Positions 34,690 through 48,307 of a stretch of 64,000 nt of DNA are shown here, in pieces. Both the position numbers and the translations under genes were made by a program. The notes below the pieces were generated by a model, which was not told the DNA's origin, ran no database searches, and saw only the letters and a list, made by a program, of their open reading frames with translations. Source of the DNA: Brachypodium distachyon (lineage: Eukaryota > Streptophyta > Magnoliopsida > Poales > Poaceae); assembly GCF_000005505.3 (NCBI RefSeq), contig NC_016134.3:26797584-26861583 (forward strand), written 5' to 3'. The stretch's first letter is position 1. Each line of letters starts with the position of its first letter.

Positions 34690-35135
34690 GTGCCAGGTAC
34701 ATGTACACCAAATGAAAGTATATAAACAAATTTGTTTGGTAAAAAATGAGGTACATGTCAAGTACATCCTAATACATGGCAAATACAATAGGATACATGT
34801 CAGCTACATTAGAGTAGATGGCGACATATCATCAATTTTATGTACCTCATAAATCATAAGTACCCTCTGCGGTGCGATTAAAGTACTAAGTACATTCTCA
34901 ACCTGAGTATCTCATGAATTTGTCGATATACACATAAGTACCTCATCAGTTATAAGTACCTTGTCCGGATTTACTAGTACCATAGCAAATCGTGGTACAT
35001 GTCAGTACATTACGGTAAATAACAATATATCTCATCAGATTTTTAGTACAAAACAAATACATCAGGTACATGTAAGTACATAGGATAGATGATAATATCT
35101 TTCACTTTATGTACCTCATCAACTTTAAGTACCCT
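34690..35135 (+). repeat. AT-rich degenerate repeat with GTACATGTCAGTACAT and AAGTACC blocks
   Basis: Three diverged copies of GGTACATGT(C)AAGTACAT at 34751, 34993 and 35061 alternate with TTTATGTACCTCATCAA/AAGTACCCTCT blocks at 34838 and 35108 (and a partial one near 34945). Spacing is irregular. No gene. Confidence 0.5.
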
Positions 35136-37189
35136 CTCAACTACAACTCTCAGCTCCCTAATTCACCAATTTCGACCAGAAATCACATCAAACAGACAAA
35201 CAAAAATCTGCTCCTTTTTTCCAAAAGGAGAGACGGTCAGAAGCTACCGGACAAAAAATAGAGAACTACAGTGAGAACTGGATGATCAAAGTACCATTGT
35301 TGGTGTACCAAGAACCGGCAAGCGAAGCCTTTCTCAAGCGCTCCATCCCAGGTCGAAGGTACTAAAAAATCAATCAACAGCACGCGATCGAGAACCATGA
35401 ACCATGGTACACGCCAAATCAATCAACAGAACGCGATCGAGAACCAAATAATCAGCCGGAAACAGAAAAAAAAAACGAAGCCACTGCTCTGCCTCGCCTC
35501 CAACGGCGGATGGATCGCTTCGATTCGATTCTTGTATAAGTTAACGTACCCATGGTACCCAGGATGCACGCCATGGCCTCGAAGCATAGCAGCGCCATGG
35601 GGATGGGGGCAGGCGGGGGCGGCCGGCCGGATCTGGCCCCGTCCAAGGCGCGCGGAGGCGTACATGGTGGACGCAGGGGGGCCAAGCCTAGGCACGCGAG
35701 GAGGCGGGCTGGGGCGGCGGCCGGTGCGGGCCGGGACGGGGGCACCTGGATCCGCTCGCGAGGAGAAGAGGAGAGCCTGGCGCCGCTCGGGTCTGCGAGA
35801 AGACGAGAGAAGGCGCGTGGGTTTCTGACGAGAGGTACCACTGGGACCCACCACCATCTGCTTAAGAAGCGAGGAAAGAGAGTAGCGTGGGACACGTGGT
35901 TGGTACTCATCGTGCGTGCAGATGCCTTCGGCGTCACCTGGAAGGTTTGGCGTAAAGCAGGACCAGGAAAGAGTCAAAATTGAAGGCAACTGGTACGAGT
36001 GACGGGACTACTAGTCTTCTTCGAGGTATCAAATAAGGCTTTGATTGTATTCGCACAATCCCAATCTTTTGCGTGCATAACTTGGCATAGTGTACAACAA
36101 ACTGAACATGGTTTAAACTGGTTACTAATACTTTGATAGACATAGAGGTGCCACTTCAGTGAGTACACTACATACACCCCACCTGGCAGCAGCATTCAGC
36201 ATGATGCTCATATTTGCATGAAAAGGAATACAGTTCTTCCTCTTTACTTACTTGGAAAGGCGAGACCAATGCACTATCCGTGATTCCTAGCCTGTACTAC
36301 AATGGCCATGATTCCAGGAAATAAAATTGCAGCAAAATCACTAACTAATCCGGCATATACCATAAGAATGTGACATTTTATCGTAAACCTCCACATCAAC
36401 AAGCATTCTAATATTACTGATGCTTAACAGCTCCCATTCCAGATTTTTCCGGGACCGGTTGAATTCCTCCTCCAGGATGGTATCACTTCCGGCTCGACTA
36501 GAGAATTCACCATTCCGAATTCAAAAGGACTAAAAGCACTGCGCTCCCATGAGTGCATTTCGTCGAACAGTGAGCAATCCTTTGTCCTTTCCTTCGGTTA
36601 ATGTTCTGGTGGAAACACGGACGTGTCAAATCCCCTTTGAACTGTCCAAATTCCGGTGGGTTTCGCATCGAAATTCTGATTAAAGATGTTTACAATGATG
36701 TTCTTTTTTGCTGCAAAAGAAAGAGAGAGTACTCCTCACTCGCCGCCGCCGCCGCTCTACGGCCTTTGTTGCCGCCGCCGATCTTCTAAACCACCACTCC
36801 TACCCTCCACGCAGCACCCCTCCCTCTCCCTCCCTGCAAACCCCGAGCCGCCATCCCTACCCTGATCCTCCCTCCGCCGCAGTTCTCTGCTTTTCTGGAG
36901 CGACGGACGGGCTTTGCTACGGCCTAGCTCCTCCACCTGTCGTCAGCCACGACGATTGCTGGCCTGCTGGAGGAGTCGTACGTCGCTTCTACCTTCTCCA
37001 CCGTCGGCGCATCCCCGTTCGTGGGGGTTCAAGGTCAGTAGCCCCGATTCAGAGCTTCTCAACCCCCGAACTGACCTGAACTGTGGATTTCGTTGAAATT
37101 CTCGAGCTCGAAAATTTCGATCTGGAAACGTGCAATTTACCCACTTAAATTCTTACTAATCCTGAACTGTGGAGTAGTATAAGTTAAAT
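35136..37189. other. No confident gene
   Basis: A GC-rich island at 35560-35870 gives long overlapping ORFs in several frames without recognised motifs. 36710-37080 has a proline-rich plus-strand frame (about 120 codons) that looks like a 5' exon or untranslated leader, again without a domain. I see no splice-linked partner for either. Confidence 0.35.
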
Positions 37190-37208
37190 TTATACAATTA
37201 AGCAACCA

Positions 37209-37420
37209 AAGCTATACATAACATAAGGAAAAAAAAATGGCGGATCGAACCATCTGGTCGCCTTAAGACCAGCCAGTCTCCAGAGGATCAGCTCCTCTAC
37301 AGAGAGGTTGAACAGCACTGCAGCGGAGCACGCAACACCATTGAAAATCCTATTGTTCCTCTCTTTCCATATCACCACCTCACTCTCGTAAGCACAATGC
37401 TGGTGGAGGAAAGGTAGCAT
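37209..37420 (-). pseudogene. LINE (non-LTR retrotransposon) 3' fragment
   Basis: The minus-strand frame reads VVIWKERNNRIFNGVACSAA then LFNLSVEELILWRLAG, the W-x-IWKERN-x-R-x-F signature found after the reverse-transcriptase domain of plant LINEs and RVT-like proteins. Only this terminal piece is present. Confidence 0.65.
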
Positions 37421-38790
37421 CAGAAAGGCAATGGAATCACCTTAGGATGGACCAACTTATTATAGGAAGGAACCAAAGTTATTGTTATTCACAGATTGCT
37501 TTTTCTTCAGCACCCGTGAATTACAGCACCATTTCCTTATGTGTAATTCACTAATGCTAGTCAGCCATCTACATTAGTAATTTAGTACTCCACTAGACTT
37601 CATACTCAAATAACAACATAAAAATCAAAGCTCGTAAAAGTTACTGACTTAATCTATTATGCAGATCTTTTGGTAGTTTTTGCAAGCCAGATAATGTCTT
37701 GCACACACCAGGCTATAAAGACAGGAGCAAATATTGGCTTTCAGTAGTTTGAAGGAGGATCATCAGGAGCAAAGGGATTATAAGCTGTAAAGTAGCTAGT
37801 TTGCAAATCCAACTGTGGTCAAGTCACTGAGGTCGCCCACATGAATCTAGCAAGGTAATTTGTTTTGCCATCCTAAACGATCTAAGACCATCTGCTTATT
37901 TCTCCAGCAAGGAACTGAGGTTTTCAGGGAATTCCTTGCAGCACATTTGCGGGGTAGCCTGCAGGTCCACAACACAAGGAAATGAATTGCTACCAATCTT
38001 CGTTACAGCAACAAATTTGATTTTGTGGGATCGAATTGAAAGCAGACGGCCGTAAGTAAAATAACTTGTTTTTATATCGTGTAACTGCAAACGGCTTATA
38101 GTATAAAACGGTTTCCTTTATCTTACGTAATTATGGCAAACGACTAAATATGTATAACCATTTGCAATTACAAAATATAGATTGTAAAAGGCGGGCTAGA
38201 AGCGACGTAGGGATATCTTGTTTAAAGATGGTAAACCATGGGCATAACAAACCTTTCGGAAATCTCGTTCAGATAGTGTGTCGACCAGTTTAGGGCCACG
38301 AGGGGTACAATAACAGCATTTAACATAAAAACTACATTAAATAATATAGTGGAGATGCAAATAACAGTCCAGCACAACCTCACATGTATATGCTTCAAAC
38401 ACAAATATGTTCAGTTAAGAAAAAACACAAATATGTATTGGCGTCTTGGCGAGGCTTGTAAATGCAAGAGAACAATATTTAAGTCAACTATGTAAAATAC
38501 AATGGGTAATTCAGATTCTCAATCGTTCGAAAAACAATTGTTGCTGTTTTGAAAGAGATAGATGGTCTATTTGCCAAAAGAACAAAATGAGAACATTTGA
38601 CTGAGCCCAGTAGGAAATGCTATTTTTTTAAAAAGAAATAACAATGATCTGACTATCAATTTAGTAAACAGAAAAGAGTAGATAAAATAAAATCAACAAC
38701 AAACTTCCATTGTATAAAGGTTACTCGAAGTTAAAATTGCTAGCTCTGGTGTTGGCACCATGATGTTCATCCATATCTCCCGCAAGGGAA
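37421..38790. other. No gene seen
   Basis: AT-rich DNA with short, unsupported ORFs. Around 38040-38180 paired phrases (GCAAACGGCTTATAGTATAA, GGCAAACGACTAAATATG) look like subterminal repeats of a DNA transposon whose ends I could not place. Confidence 0.4.
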
Positions 38791-38799
38791 CTACAAAAG

Positions 38800-39110
38800 A
38801 CTAGAGACCCCAGTCTTTGCACAAAGCTGGACAAACCTCATATAATTTGAGTAGTTGTTTGAGTTTCCCATCCAAAATGCTGAGAACTTGAAATCGACGG
38901 AAGTACTGTTTAACTTGTTGAGGTACACCCGGCCAAGAATGATGTTGTATTGATACATGATGTTCACCACGTTGAAGTGGATGTGTTCCGTGCAGTCTCC
39001 CTCACCAAACATCACCGGGAGGTCGATCCTTCCTAGAGCATTGTTTTCCTGCCCCCAGATGCTGGCCAGGGGGATGCCGGCCCATTGAAGACATGTGTGT
39101 GGGAGGTTCA
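38800..39110 (-). pseudogene. Gypsy retrotransposon protease fragment
   Basis: The minus-strand frame contains ALGRIDLPVMFGEGDCTEHI and FNVVNIMYQYNIILGRVYLN, the C-terminal half of a retropepsin region in the style of Athila/Tat gypsy elements (LPV.FG....EH..F.VV...Y..I.GR). No neighbouring gag or reverse transcriptase was found. Confidence 0.65.
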
Positions 39111-39270
39111 TCTCGTCAAGGGTACCAGCGAAGATGAAAGAATGATTTTTGTTCAACAAAAATTTACAAACATGCAGAAGAATGATCATTATATATGTTC
39201 AAAAACGTTTAAATATTTCCTGTCAATTTACTGTTCACCCAGAAAGCACATCCTCCCCATTTAGCCTCAC

Positions 39271-41098
39271 TCATGTCACTCCATTGTTTTCTTTATTCCA
39301 TTCAAGAAGCTGGATCGCTTTCCTTTTCGCTCTGTCTGTGCCACTTCTTGCTAGCTCCACCAGCGAGGGCACGACGCCCTGCTGCTGTGCTTCAGCAAGA
39401 TGTTGGTGCTGCTCGCCACTACAAAGGTGCACCAGAATATTAGCTGCATTTTCCTTGTTCCTTGGGGATTCATTTCTTATGACTTCACACAGGCTTGGTA
39501 TGGCATCGCCAGCAATAATAGCTGCCTTCTCCTCTGGATTAATTGAGAGAATTGACAATAGAGCAATGGCTTCATCCGGTATTCCATCTTGAGCTCCCTT
39601 CAATAATTCTAGCAGTACAGGAACCAACCCAGCTGTAACAGCTTTACCCTTGTTGCCCTGATAGATACACAGATTAAATAATGCTGCTGTTGCATCCTTT
39701 TTACCTCGTTTACTCCCAGTACTCAACATCAGTACCAGAGGTGGAATCGACCCAGAAGCCCCAATTATCACCTTGCACTCGTCCACAACTGATAGGCTGA
39801 ACAGCGTGGCGGCTGCATTTTCCCGAGCCACCATGCTACCTCTCTAGTACTTCTACAAGTCCAGGAATAGCTCCGGAGGAAACAATTCTCATCTTGTTCT
39901 CATCGTGAATAGAGACATTCAGGAGAGCAGTAACAACGTGCTCCTGAGTGCTAACATCAGTCGTCGATAACAGGCCCATGAGGACAGGAATGCCGCCAGA
40001 ATCTCCTATACGAGCACAGCTTTCAGTGTTACGCCTTGCAAACTGGCGAAGCGTACCTGCAGCTCCACGTTGGTCCAGAAGATTTTGGGATGATAGTTTC
40101 TGCAGAAGCTCGGTAACTCTATTATGCTCAATAATACTACTGACTTCAACAGGTCGTTTCGGTGGCTCCAGCTCCAGACAGTATAATTCACACCACTGGA
40201 CGATCAGGCCATGGAGGGCATAATTTGGAGTCAGTGATTTGTTGACAAGCTTCTGCTGTGTCGTCGGACAGGTGTCGTTCCCAGCTTTAAACCATTTAGC
40301 AATGCTGGCTCGCTCATAAGTCTGCACATGCATTTTCAGGGAGTTATTACTGTAAGATGAAATGGGAAAGGAAAGCTCTGCAGATTGGTAGGAAACAAAC
40401 ACAAGTTGTTAAGCAAGCAGAGACCTGCCCAGTGGAGACCATAACCGGGTCTTCCATTAAGCAAAGTGATATCGGGCAACGAAAAGCATCCGGGATAACA
40501 GCAGAAGTCGAGTTATCTTTCGAGGAAGTGCCTGTTAAACTTGCTGGGACTAGAGCCTGAGCAAAGTCCTTAATCTTTTTCAGTAGCATTGACATCTTCT
40601 CAACTACAGCTGCAGGATCCGCCCGAATAGACATCTCATGCAAGGCCAATGATTCTTCACTGAGGTCAGATATGGTGACAAGCTGCAACTTCTCAGATAG
40701 TCCTCGATGAATATCTTGATCAGAACCGGTAGCATTGGTGCTTGAATTGTAGACAGACATCAGACCATTGAAGAGATCGCCATCAGATGAATCCGATAGC
40801 TCTTTAGCTCTTTTCAATTGAATATGTATCAGTTCAATCTGCGAAACATTTGTAGATGTGTTAATTAGCTCCACAAGTATAACATGACGATCAAGGCAAA
40901 CAGGGGGAATGGCTTTCAATCGTATCTGCGTACTGTAAATCTAAAAGAACACATTCGAGAGTCGAGTATACACTGGTCTACCTGTTCCCGTACTTTGTCT
41001 GATATACCAGGCTCATCAAACGAGATGCCATCTAAGACTTGTTCAATCCTTAAAGCAATGTCCTGGGAAATCTTCATTATTTTCTCATTCTCAAGAAC
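39271..41098 (-). pseudogene. U-box/ARM-repeat E3 ubiquitin ligase (SPL11-like), 5'-truncated and frameshifted
   Basis: Three exons are clear: 41098-40982 (UND domain end, LDGISFDEPGISDKVREQ), 40838-40425 (LKRAKELSDSS ... U-box start AFRCPISLCLMEDPVMVSTG) and 40321-39271 (U-box end TYERASIAKWF..CPTTQQ..LTPNYALHGLI, then ARM repeats). All junctions are GT-AG and phase 0. The U-box docks a ubiquitin-charged E2 and the ARM repeats hold substrate. Defects: the first exon carrying most of the UND domain is missing, and near 39838 a one-base deletion produces ER-stop, after which the next ARM repeats ([17 protein letters not shown] ...) continue in another frame to TGA at 39271. Relatives include rice SPL11 and Arabidopsis PUB13-type ligases that restrain cell death. 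The kinase exon at 42319-42110 ends in compatible phase just upstream. Confidence 0.85.
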
Positions 41099-41126
41099 CT
41101 GCAAACAGGGGAACCATTAAGTGTTA

Positions 41127-41655
41127 GAGTAAAATACACCACTAGTCCATGAAGTCGGCAAAAATGAACACTTTAGTCCATGAACTCGAAAAACGCACAT
41201 TTAAACCCCTAAACTGGGACAACCGTGTCACTTTAGTCCAAAAACGATTGGGCGACGCTTAAACACGCCACGTGGGCGTCACGTCGGCTTCGGCGACCCC
41301 TTCACCGGCGTCCTCTCGTCAAAATTGAGCACTGTGGGCTTGATAGCAACCTTAGGCGAGGCAGCGGCATCAACGGCGTGGTTCTCAGGGCCCCAAAATC
41401 ACCGTCTGGGCACGGCCGCCTTGCCCCTCACGGGCGCTCGGGCATGGTGATTTTGCAAAAGAAAAATCCTGAGAAAATCGAGTAGCAGCTCGCGGTCCTG
41501 GCCGAAGCCGACGTGGCGGCCACATGTTTAAGCCTCGTTTTTGGACTAAAGTGACACAGTAGTCTCAGTTTACGGGTTTAAGTGTGCGTTCTCCGAGTTC
41601 GTGGACTAAAGTGTTCATTTTTGCCGAGTTCATGGACTAGTGGTGTATTTTACTC
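41127..41655. mobile_element. MULE-type MITE with long inverted repeats
   Basis: Inverted repeats begin GAGTAAAATACACCACTAGT and extend about 100 bp (shared CCATGAA-TCGGCAAAAATGA, CACTTTAGTCCA). A perfect 9-bp duplication TAAGTGTTA lies at 41118-41126 and 41656-41664. 529 bp with a GC-rich centre and no transposase. It sits 28 bp upstream of the first remaining U-box exon. Confidence 0.9.
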
Positions 41656-41741
41656 TAAGTGTTAAATAGCCATCATTGTGTCTCTACTAGGTACAAATTA
41701 GTTGCAACTTACAAAATCATTAAAAAATCAGCTACAGATTA

Positions 41742-41854
41742 TTCTCTCCATCCCATATTAAGTGACGAAATATTACATGTATCTAGACGCTTTTTGGATA
41801 TAGATACATCAAAATTTGGGCAAATTTGAGTAACTTAATATGGGACGGAAGGAG
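41742..41854. mobile_element. Stowaway MITE
   Basis: TTCTCTCCATCCCATATTAA ... TTAATATGGGACGGAAGGAG with TA on each side. Same subfamily as 10434-10546; the shared interior ACATGTATCTAGACGCTTTT is identical. Confidence 0.85.
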
Positions 41855-42109
41855 TACAAGGGATACATACATATTGCAATAAAGTTTAAATTATCTCAAC
41901 AATTATAGTCTTTATATAACTCACGGATATCAGGATGTTCCGATACTCCTCATGGGCAATTTCCTAGCTGCCATCATTACTCAAGAGATAAATTAATATT
42001 TTTATCACATGATACTGACTAGCTATTATTCTCTGTTAACTGTCTCTATGTGCATTATACTAAAATGTTACGTCACTAGGAGCACGCTTTGTGACCCAAA
42101 TGAACATAC

Positions 42110-45324
<3,215 letters not shown>

Positions 45325-46180
45325 TTCCAGCAGAAACTTTCCGTGAGATTTCAACTACATGTACATTCCTTTAATTGGCTTCAGTGTCTAAGTCGGAGAG
45401 GTAGCATGACTATAGATCGGAGGATGCATCTGGGTGAGGTTTAATTCCTGTTGGCAGAACACAGCGCTAAAAATCAGATCTGCAATACGGCAAGATCTTG
45501 AAGCACAAGCGCATAACCCGAAGAACGTAATACTAACCTGGTGAGCTGAAGGCCTTCGTGCTTGAGCTCAAGAGGATCCAGGATTCTCCTGGATGCGGAA
45601 AAGTGGCCGCATCGAGCTTGATTGGAGGAGAGATTAGGCCCGGGACGATACAGTTGGGCGTGGAGAAGTCGTGTTTTCTTCCGAATTACTCCGTAATAAA
45701 CTCCCAAACCTAAGGCCGCGTCAATCTTTGGCCTCACGGAGCACGCGCTGGTTCGCCACTCGAGAAATTTGCACTTCAGATTGCTTCAGAATTCCAACTA
45801 AATCGCGAGCTCTCCCCGGAATGCCCCTGTATCCCTTCGGTCAACTCCGACGGTTAGCAAGTAGCAAGTCCGAAAGCTAAAGCCGACGAACTTGTGGCCT
45901 CCCAGCGATCTGTCCATCGCTTTCACCCCTGCTCCTAATATTTGCCCTTTGATATTCTGCGCGACTACGGAGAAGGAGGAAGCCCACGAGCGTGCCGCCA
46001 CCAGGGCCGAGCTCGATGCCGTCCGGGCCGGGCCGGACAGCCACGCCGGTGATTGGGTGACCAGTACTTTTAGTGGATAATTTCTAGTCAAATTACGGTT
46101 CAACACTTATGGTTACTCGTCTTTTTTGGACGGAGACTATCAAGGTTTTGAAACCTTTTAAGGTAATCAATTTCGTGCAG
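45325..46180 (-). other. Upstream region of the minus-strand kinase up to the viral insertion
   Basis: May hold the kinase promoter and 5' leader. ORFs at 45798-46106 and 45892-46080 overlap on opposite strands and have no recognised domain. The segment ends abruptly at the viral repeat (46181), with no target duplication visible. Confidence 0.4.
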
Positions 46181-47431
46181 TATTATACCACGAATATTAT
46201 GTATAAATAGATATTAGATACGTTAATATTCAAATTATTTCGGCTAATATTAGGTTATATGGTAAATTATGATTATCTTTTGCAGGATCTTATAAGGCTG
46301 GTGAGGCCAACGGAACTACCGACGGTTTTCGCAGTGATGTAATAATCCTACTCAGTACTCACCGTATTTATTACTATATTGCTTCAGGAGTAGCTAAGTT
46401 TATTTCCCTAAGCGTCTTTAGTCAGGTTTATATGGGTGATTTCTTATCGTCTTCCCAGGCAGTTCCACCCGAAGGGAACACTTCTCTACGGTTACAAGGT
46501 TCTCATTTCAACGCCACACACACACGGCTTAACAGAGAACTACACGCAGAGGTTTCTCCTATAGGATCCCTAGCATAAGCACCCACCCGTATAAACATGC
46601 TAAAAAGACCGAGGGAAAAACAAAACTACTTCATTTCACAATATAGCTTACATACGGTTTTCCCTTTCGGGAACCCCCGAAGGGTTCACACAAAGATAAA
46701 GAAATTACCTTACTACCTTCCCAGTCTTATGTTACAAATGCCTTGATTATACAGGCTTTATTACAGTGGGAAGTGGTAGTACTACTACTAGAAAGCAGAT
46801 AGTTTTCTGGCTAACTGCCCTGAACTACTTGCTATTCTGAAGGCTTGTGTTGTGCTCGATGGTTCTGTGTCCTCCAATGCTGCAAAGAGCCTCCTTATAT
46901 AGGCACCATGGCTGGCTCAAATAGTGCTCCCTTGCATTATTTACCTCACCTTTCTCCATGCCCATGATGCATCTACTTTATAGGTCTTTATAGGTCCTAG
47001 GCTTCTTTTATAGCCTTTGGATGCATGCATGCATGGTGATAAGGGGTCTTTTGGCCTGCCACTTCTCTTTGGTTGCATACGAACGTGGCTTCCTTCATCT
47101 TGGGAGTAGTCTTGTGTTTTAATGATAGTGTCTACGACACACTGCAGCCTTACTGTCTGCTTCCTTGACTATTCTTCGTCTGCACACCATAAATCATAGG
47201 ATCCCATGCATTTGTGATCTTGGATGCTGATGATGGGTCTTATATGCCTAATACATGCTAACGATGGCTCTTAAGATTTAATATTTTTCATTATTTTTGA
47301 TTATTTATATTAATTTTTTATTAATATATATATATTTTTTTTTTTTGAATCATATTCAAATCAAATGATATTCTATCAACTATTCGGGGTATAGGTGTAT
47401 ATGTCCTCCCCGCCCGAATAATTGATAGTAA
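46181..47431 (-). repeat. Left terminal repeat (quasi-LTR) of the pararetrovirus
   Basis: 1,251 bp, TATTATACCACG...AATTGATAGTAA, matching 54267-55515 throughout except for two extra Ts in a T-run. Its inner edge abuts the ORF4 stop (47438). As the downstream copy for minus-strand genes it would supply the polyadenylation signal (AATAAA on the minus strand at 46762-46757). Confidence 0.92.
46757..46762 (-). terminator. Candidate viral polyadenylation signal
   Basis: AATAAA on the minus strand, about 135 nt after the TATA box of the left repeat. Pararetroviral genomic RNA reads past the signal once and stops at the second pass, so this position is plausible. Use is inferred from position only. 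Confidence 0.45.
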
Positions 47432-47437
47432 TATCAA

Positions 47438-48307
47438 TTAAAACTCTGGTTTTTGCCCGTGGCCTGCAATATCCATGTGATCATCTTCTGAAAGATTAAA
47501 ATCAAATTTTGAAAGATTTAGTTCAATTTTTAAATCATTTTCTTTTTTCATTTCTTCAAATTTTTGCATGAGTTCAAGTCGTAATTCTTTGAAAATTTCT
47601 TCTTTTAACTCTTCTTTCCATATTTTTGAGGCATCTTCTAGTGCTTCGTTTATCTTCAGATCTATATATTCAGAGTCTAAAGGATCTACTCCTTTTATGA
47701 GGCAGTCTTTGTATGTTTGATATTTAAGAGATTCTTCTCCTTTTACCTTATTTAATATTATTGTTTCTTCTTTTACATTCTTCGTATTTGATGAAGAAGA
47801 AATTTCTTCACCTTTGATCTTCTGGATATATTCTTTGGCTTTCGGTTCTATGTAATAATTTTCACCTATCATACCTTTTGCTCTACTCAATGCTTCATTG
47901 ACATCAACATATTTCTTCCATGTTATGTCCTCTTTCCTTTTCCTTGCATCTAGCTTTTCTTTTATTATTTCTTCAAAAGTCATATATATTCCAGGTCTGA
48001 TTCCATCAAATAGTACATATAATGGCTTATATTCTTGCACTGCAATGTTTGCTGATATTGGTAACTTTTTGTTCATCATATTGAAATATTCAGCTAGGCT
48101 ATTCAGGATCGATAGCATATAGCCTTTTTCTTCTCTTTTATTATTATATTGGAACCAGAAATTATCAAGTATGCATTCTTGAATTTCATCGAGGGCAATA
48201 TGTCCCTTAGGTTTAAATTTGAATGTATTCGGGGGAAATATTTTGAGAGTGTTTTCATTTCCAAAGGTGAATACTTCCACCCCATTGGGAAGCAATCCAC
48301 GCTTCAT
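47438..48307 (-). CDS. Pararetrovirus ORF4, viroplasmin/transactivator-like protein
   Basis: 289 codons from ATG 48307, overlapping the ORF3 stop by ATGA, to TAA 47438. Residues about 88-150 (YKPLYVLFDGIRPGIYMTFE ... WKKYVDVNEALSRAKG) match the pattern of the caulimovirus ORF VI viroplasmin domain, an RNase-H-like fold (Y.V..G...GIY..W/F....F....EA). The C-terminal half is lysine/glutamate rich and predicted coiled coil. In caulimoviruses this protein forms inclusion bodies and permits reinitiation on polycistronic RNA. Tungrovirus ORF IV is larger and reached by splicing; here the ATGA overlap suggests termination-reinitiation. No stops or frameshifts. The functional assignment rests on motif only. 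Confidence 0.7.
   Translation of the reverse strand: MKRGLLPNGVEVFTFGNENTLKIFPPNTFKFKPKGHIALDEIQECILDNFWFQYNNKREEKGYMLSILNSLAEYFNMMNKKLPISANIAVQEYKPLYVLFDGIRPGIYMTFEEIIKEKLDARKRKEDITWKKYVDVNEALSRAKGMIGENYYIEPKAKEYIQKIKGEEISSSSNTKNVKEETIILNKVKGEESLKYQTYKDCLIKGVDPLDSEYIDLKINEALEDASKIWKEELKEEIFKELRLELMQKFEEMKKENDLKIELNLSKFDFNLSEDDHMDIAGHGQKPEF

Noticed and set aside
35423..35989. Long overlapping ORFs in a GC-rich island
   Set aside because: Frames are open on both strands because of composition; no domain or conserved motif.
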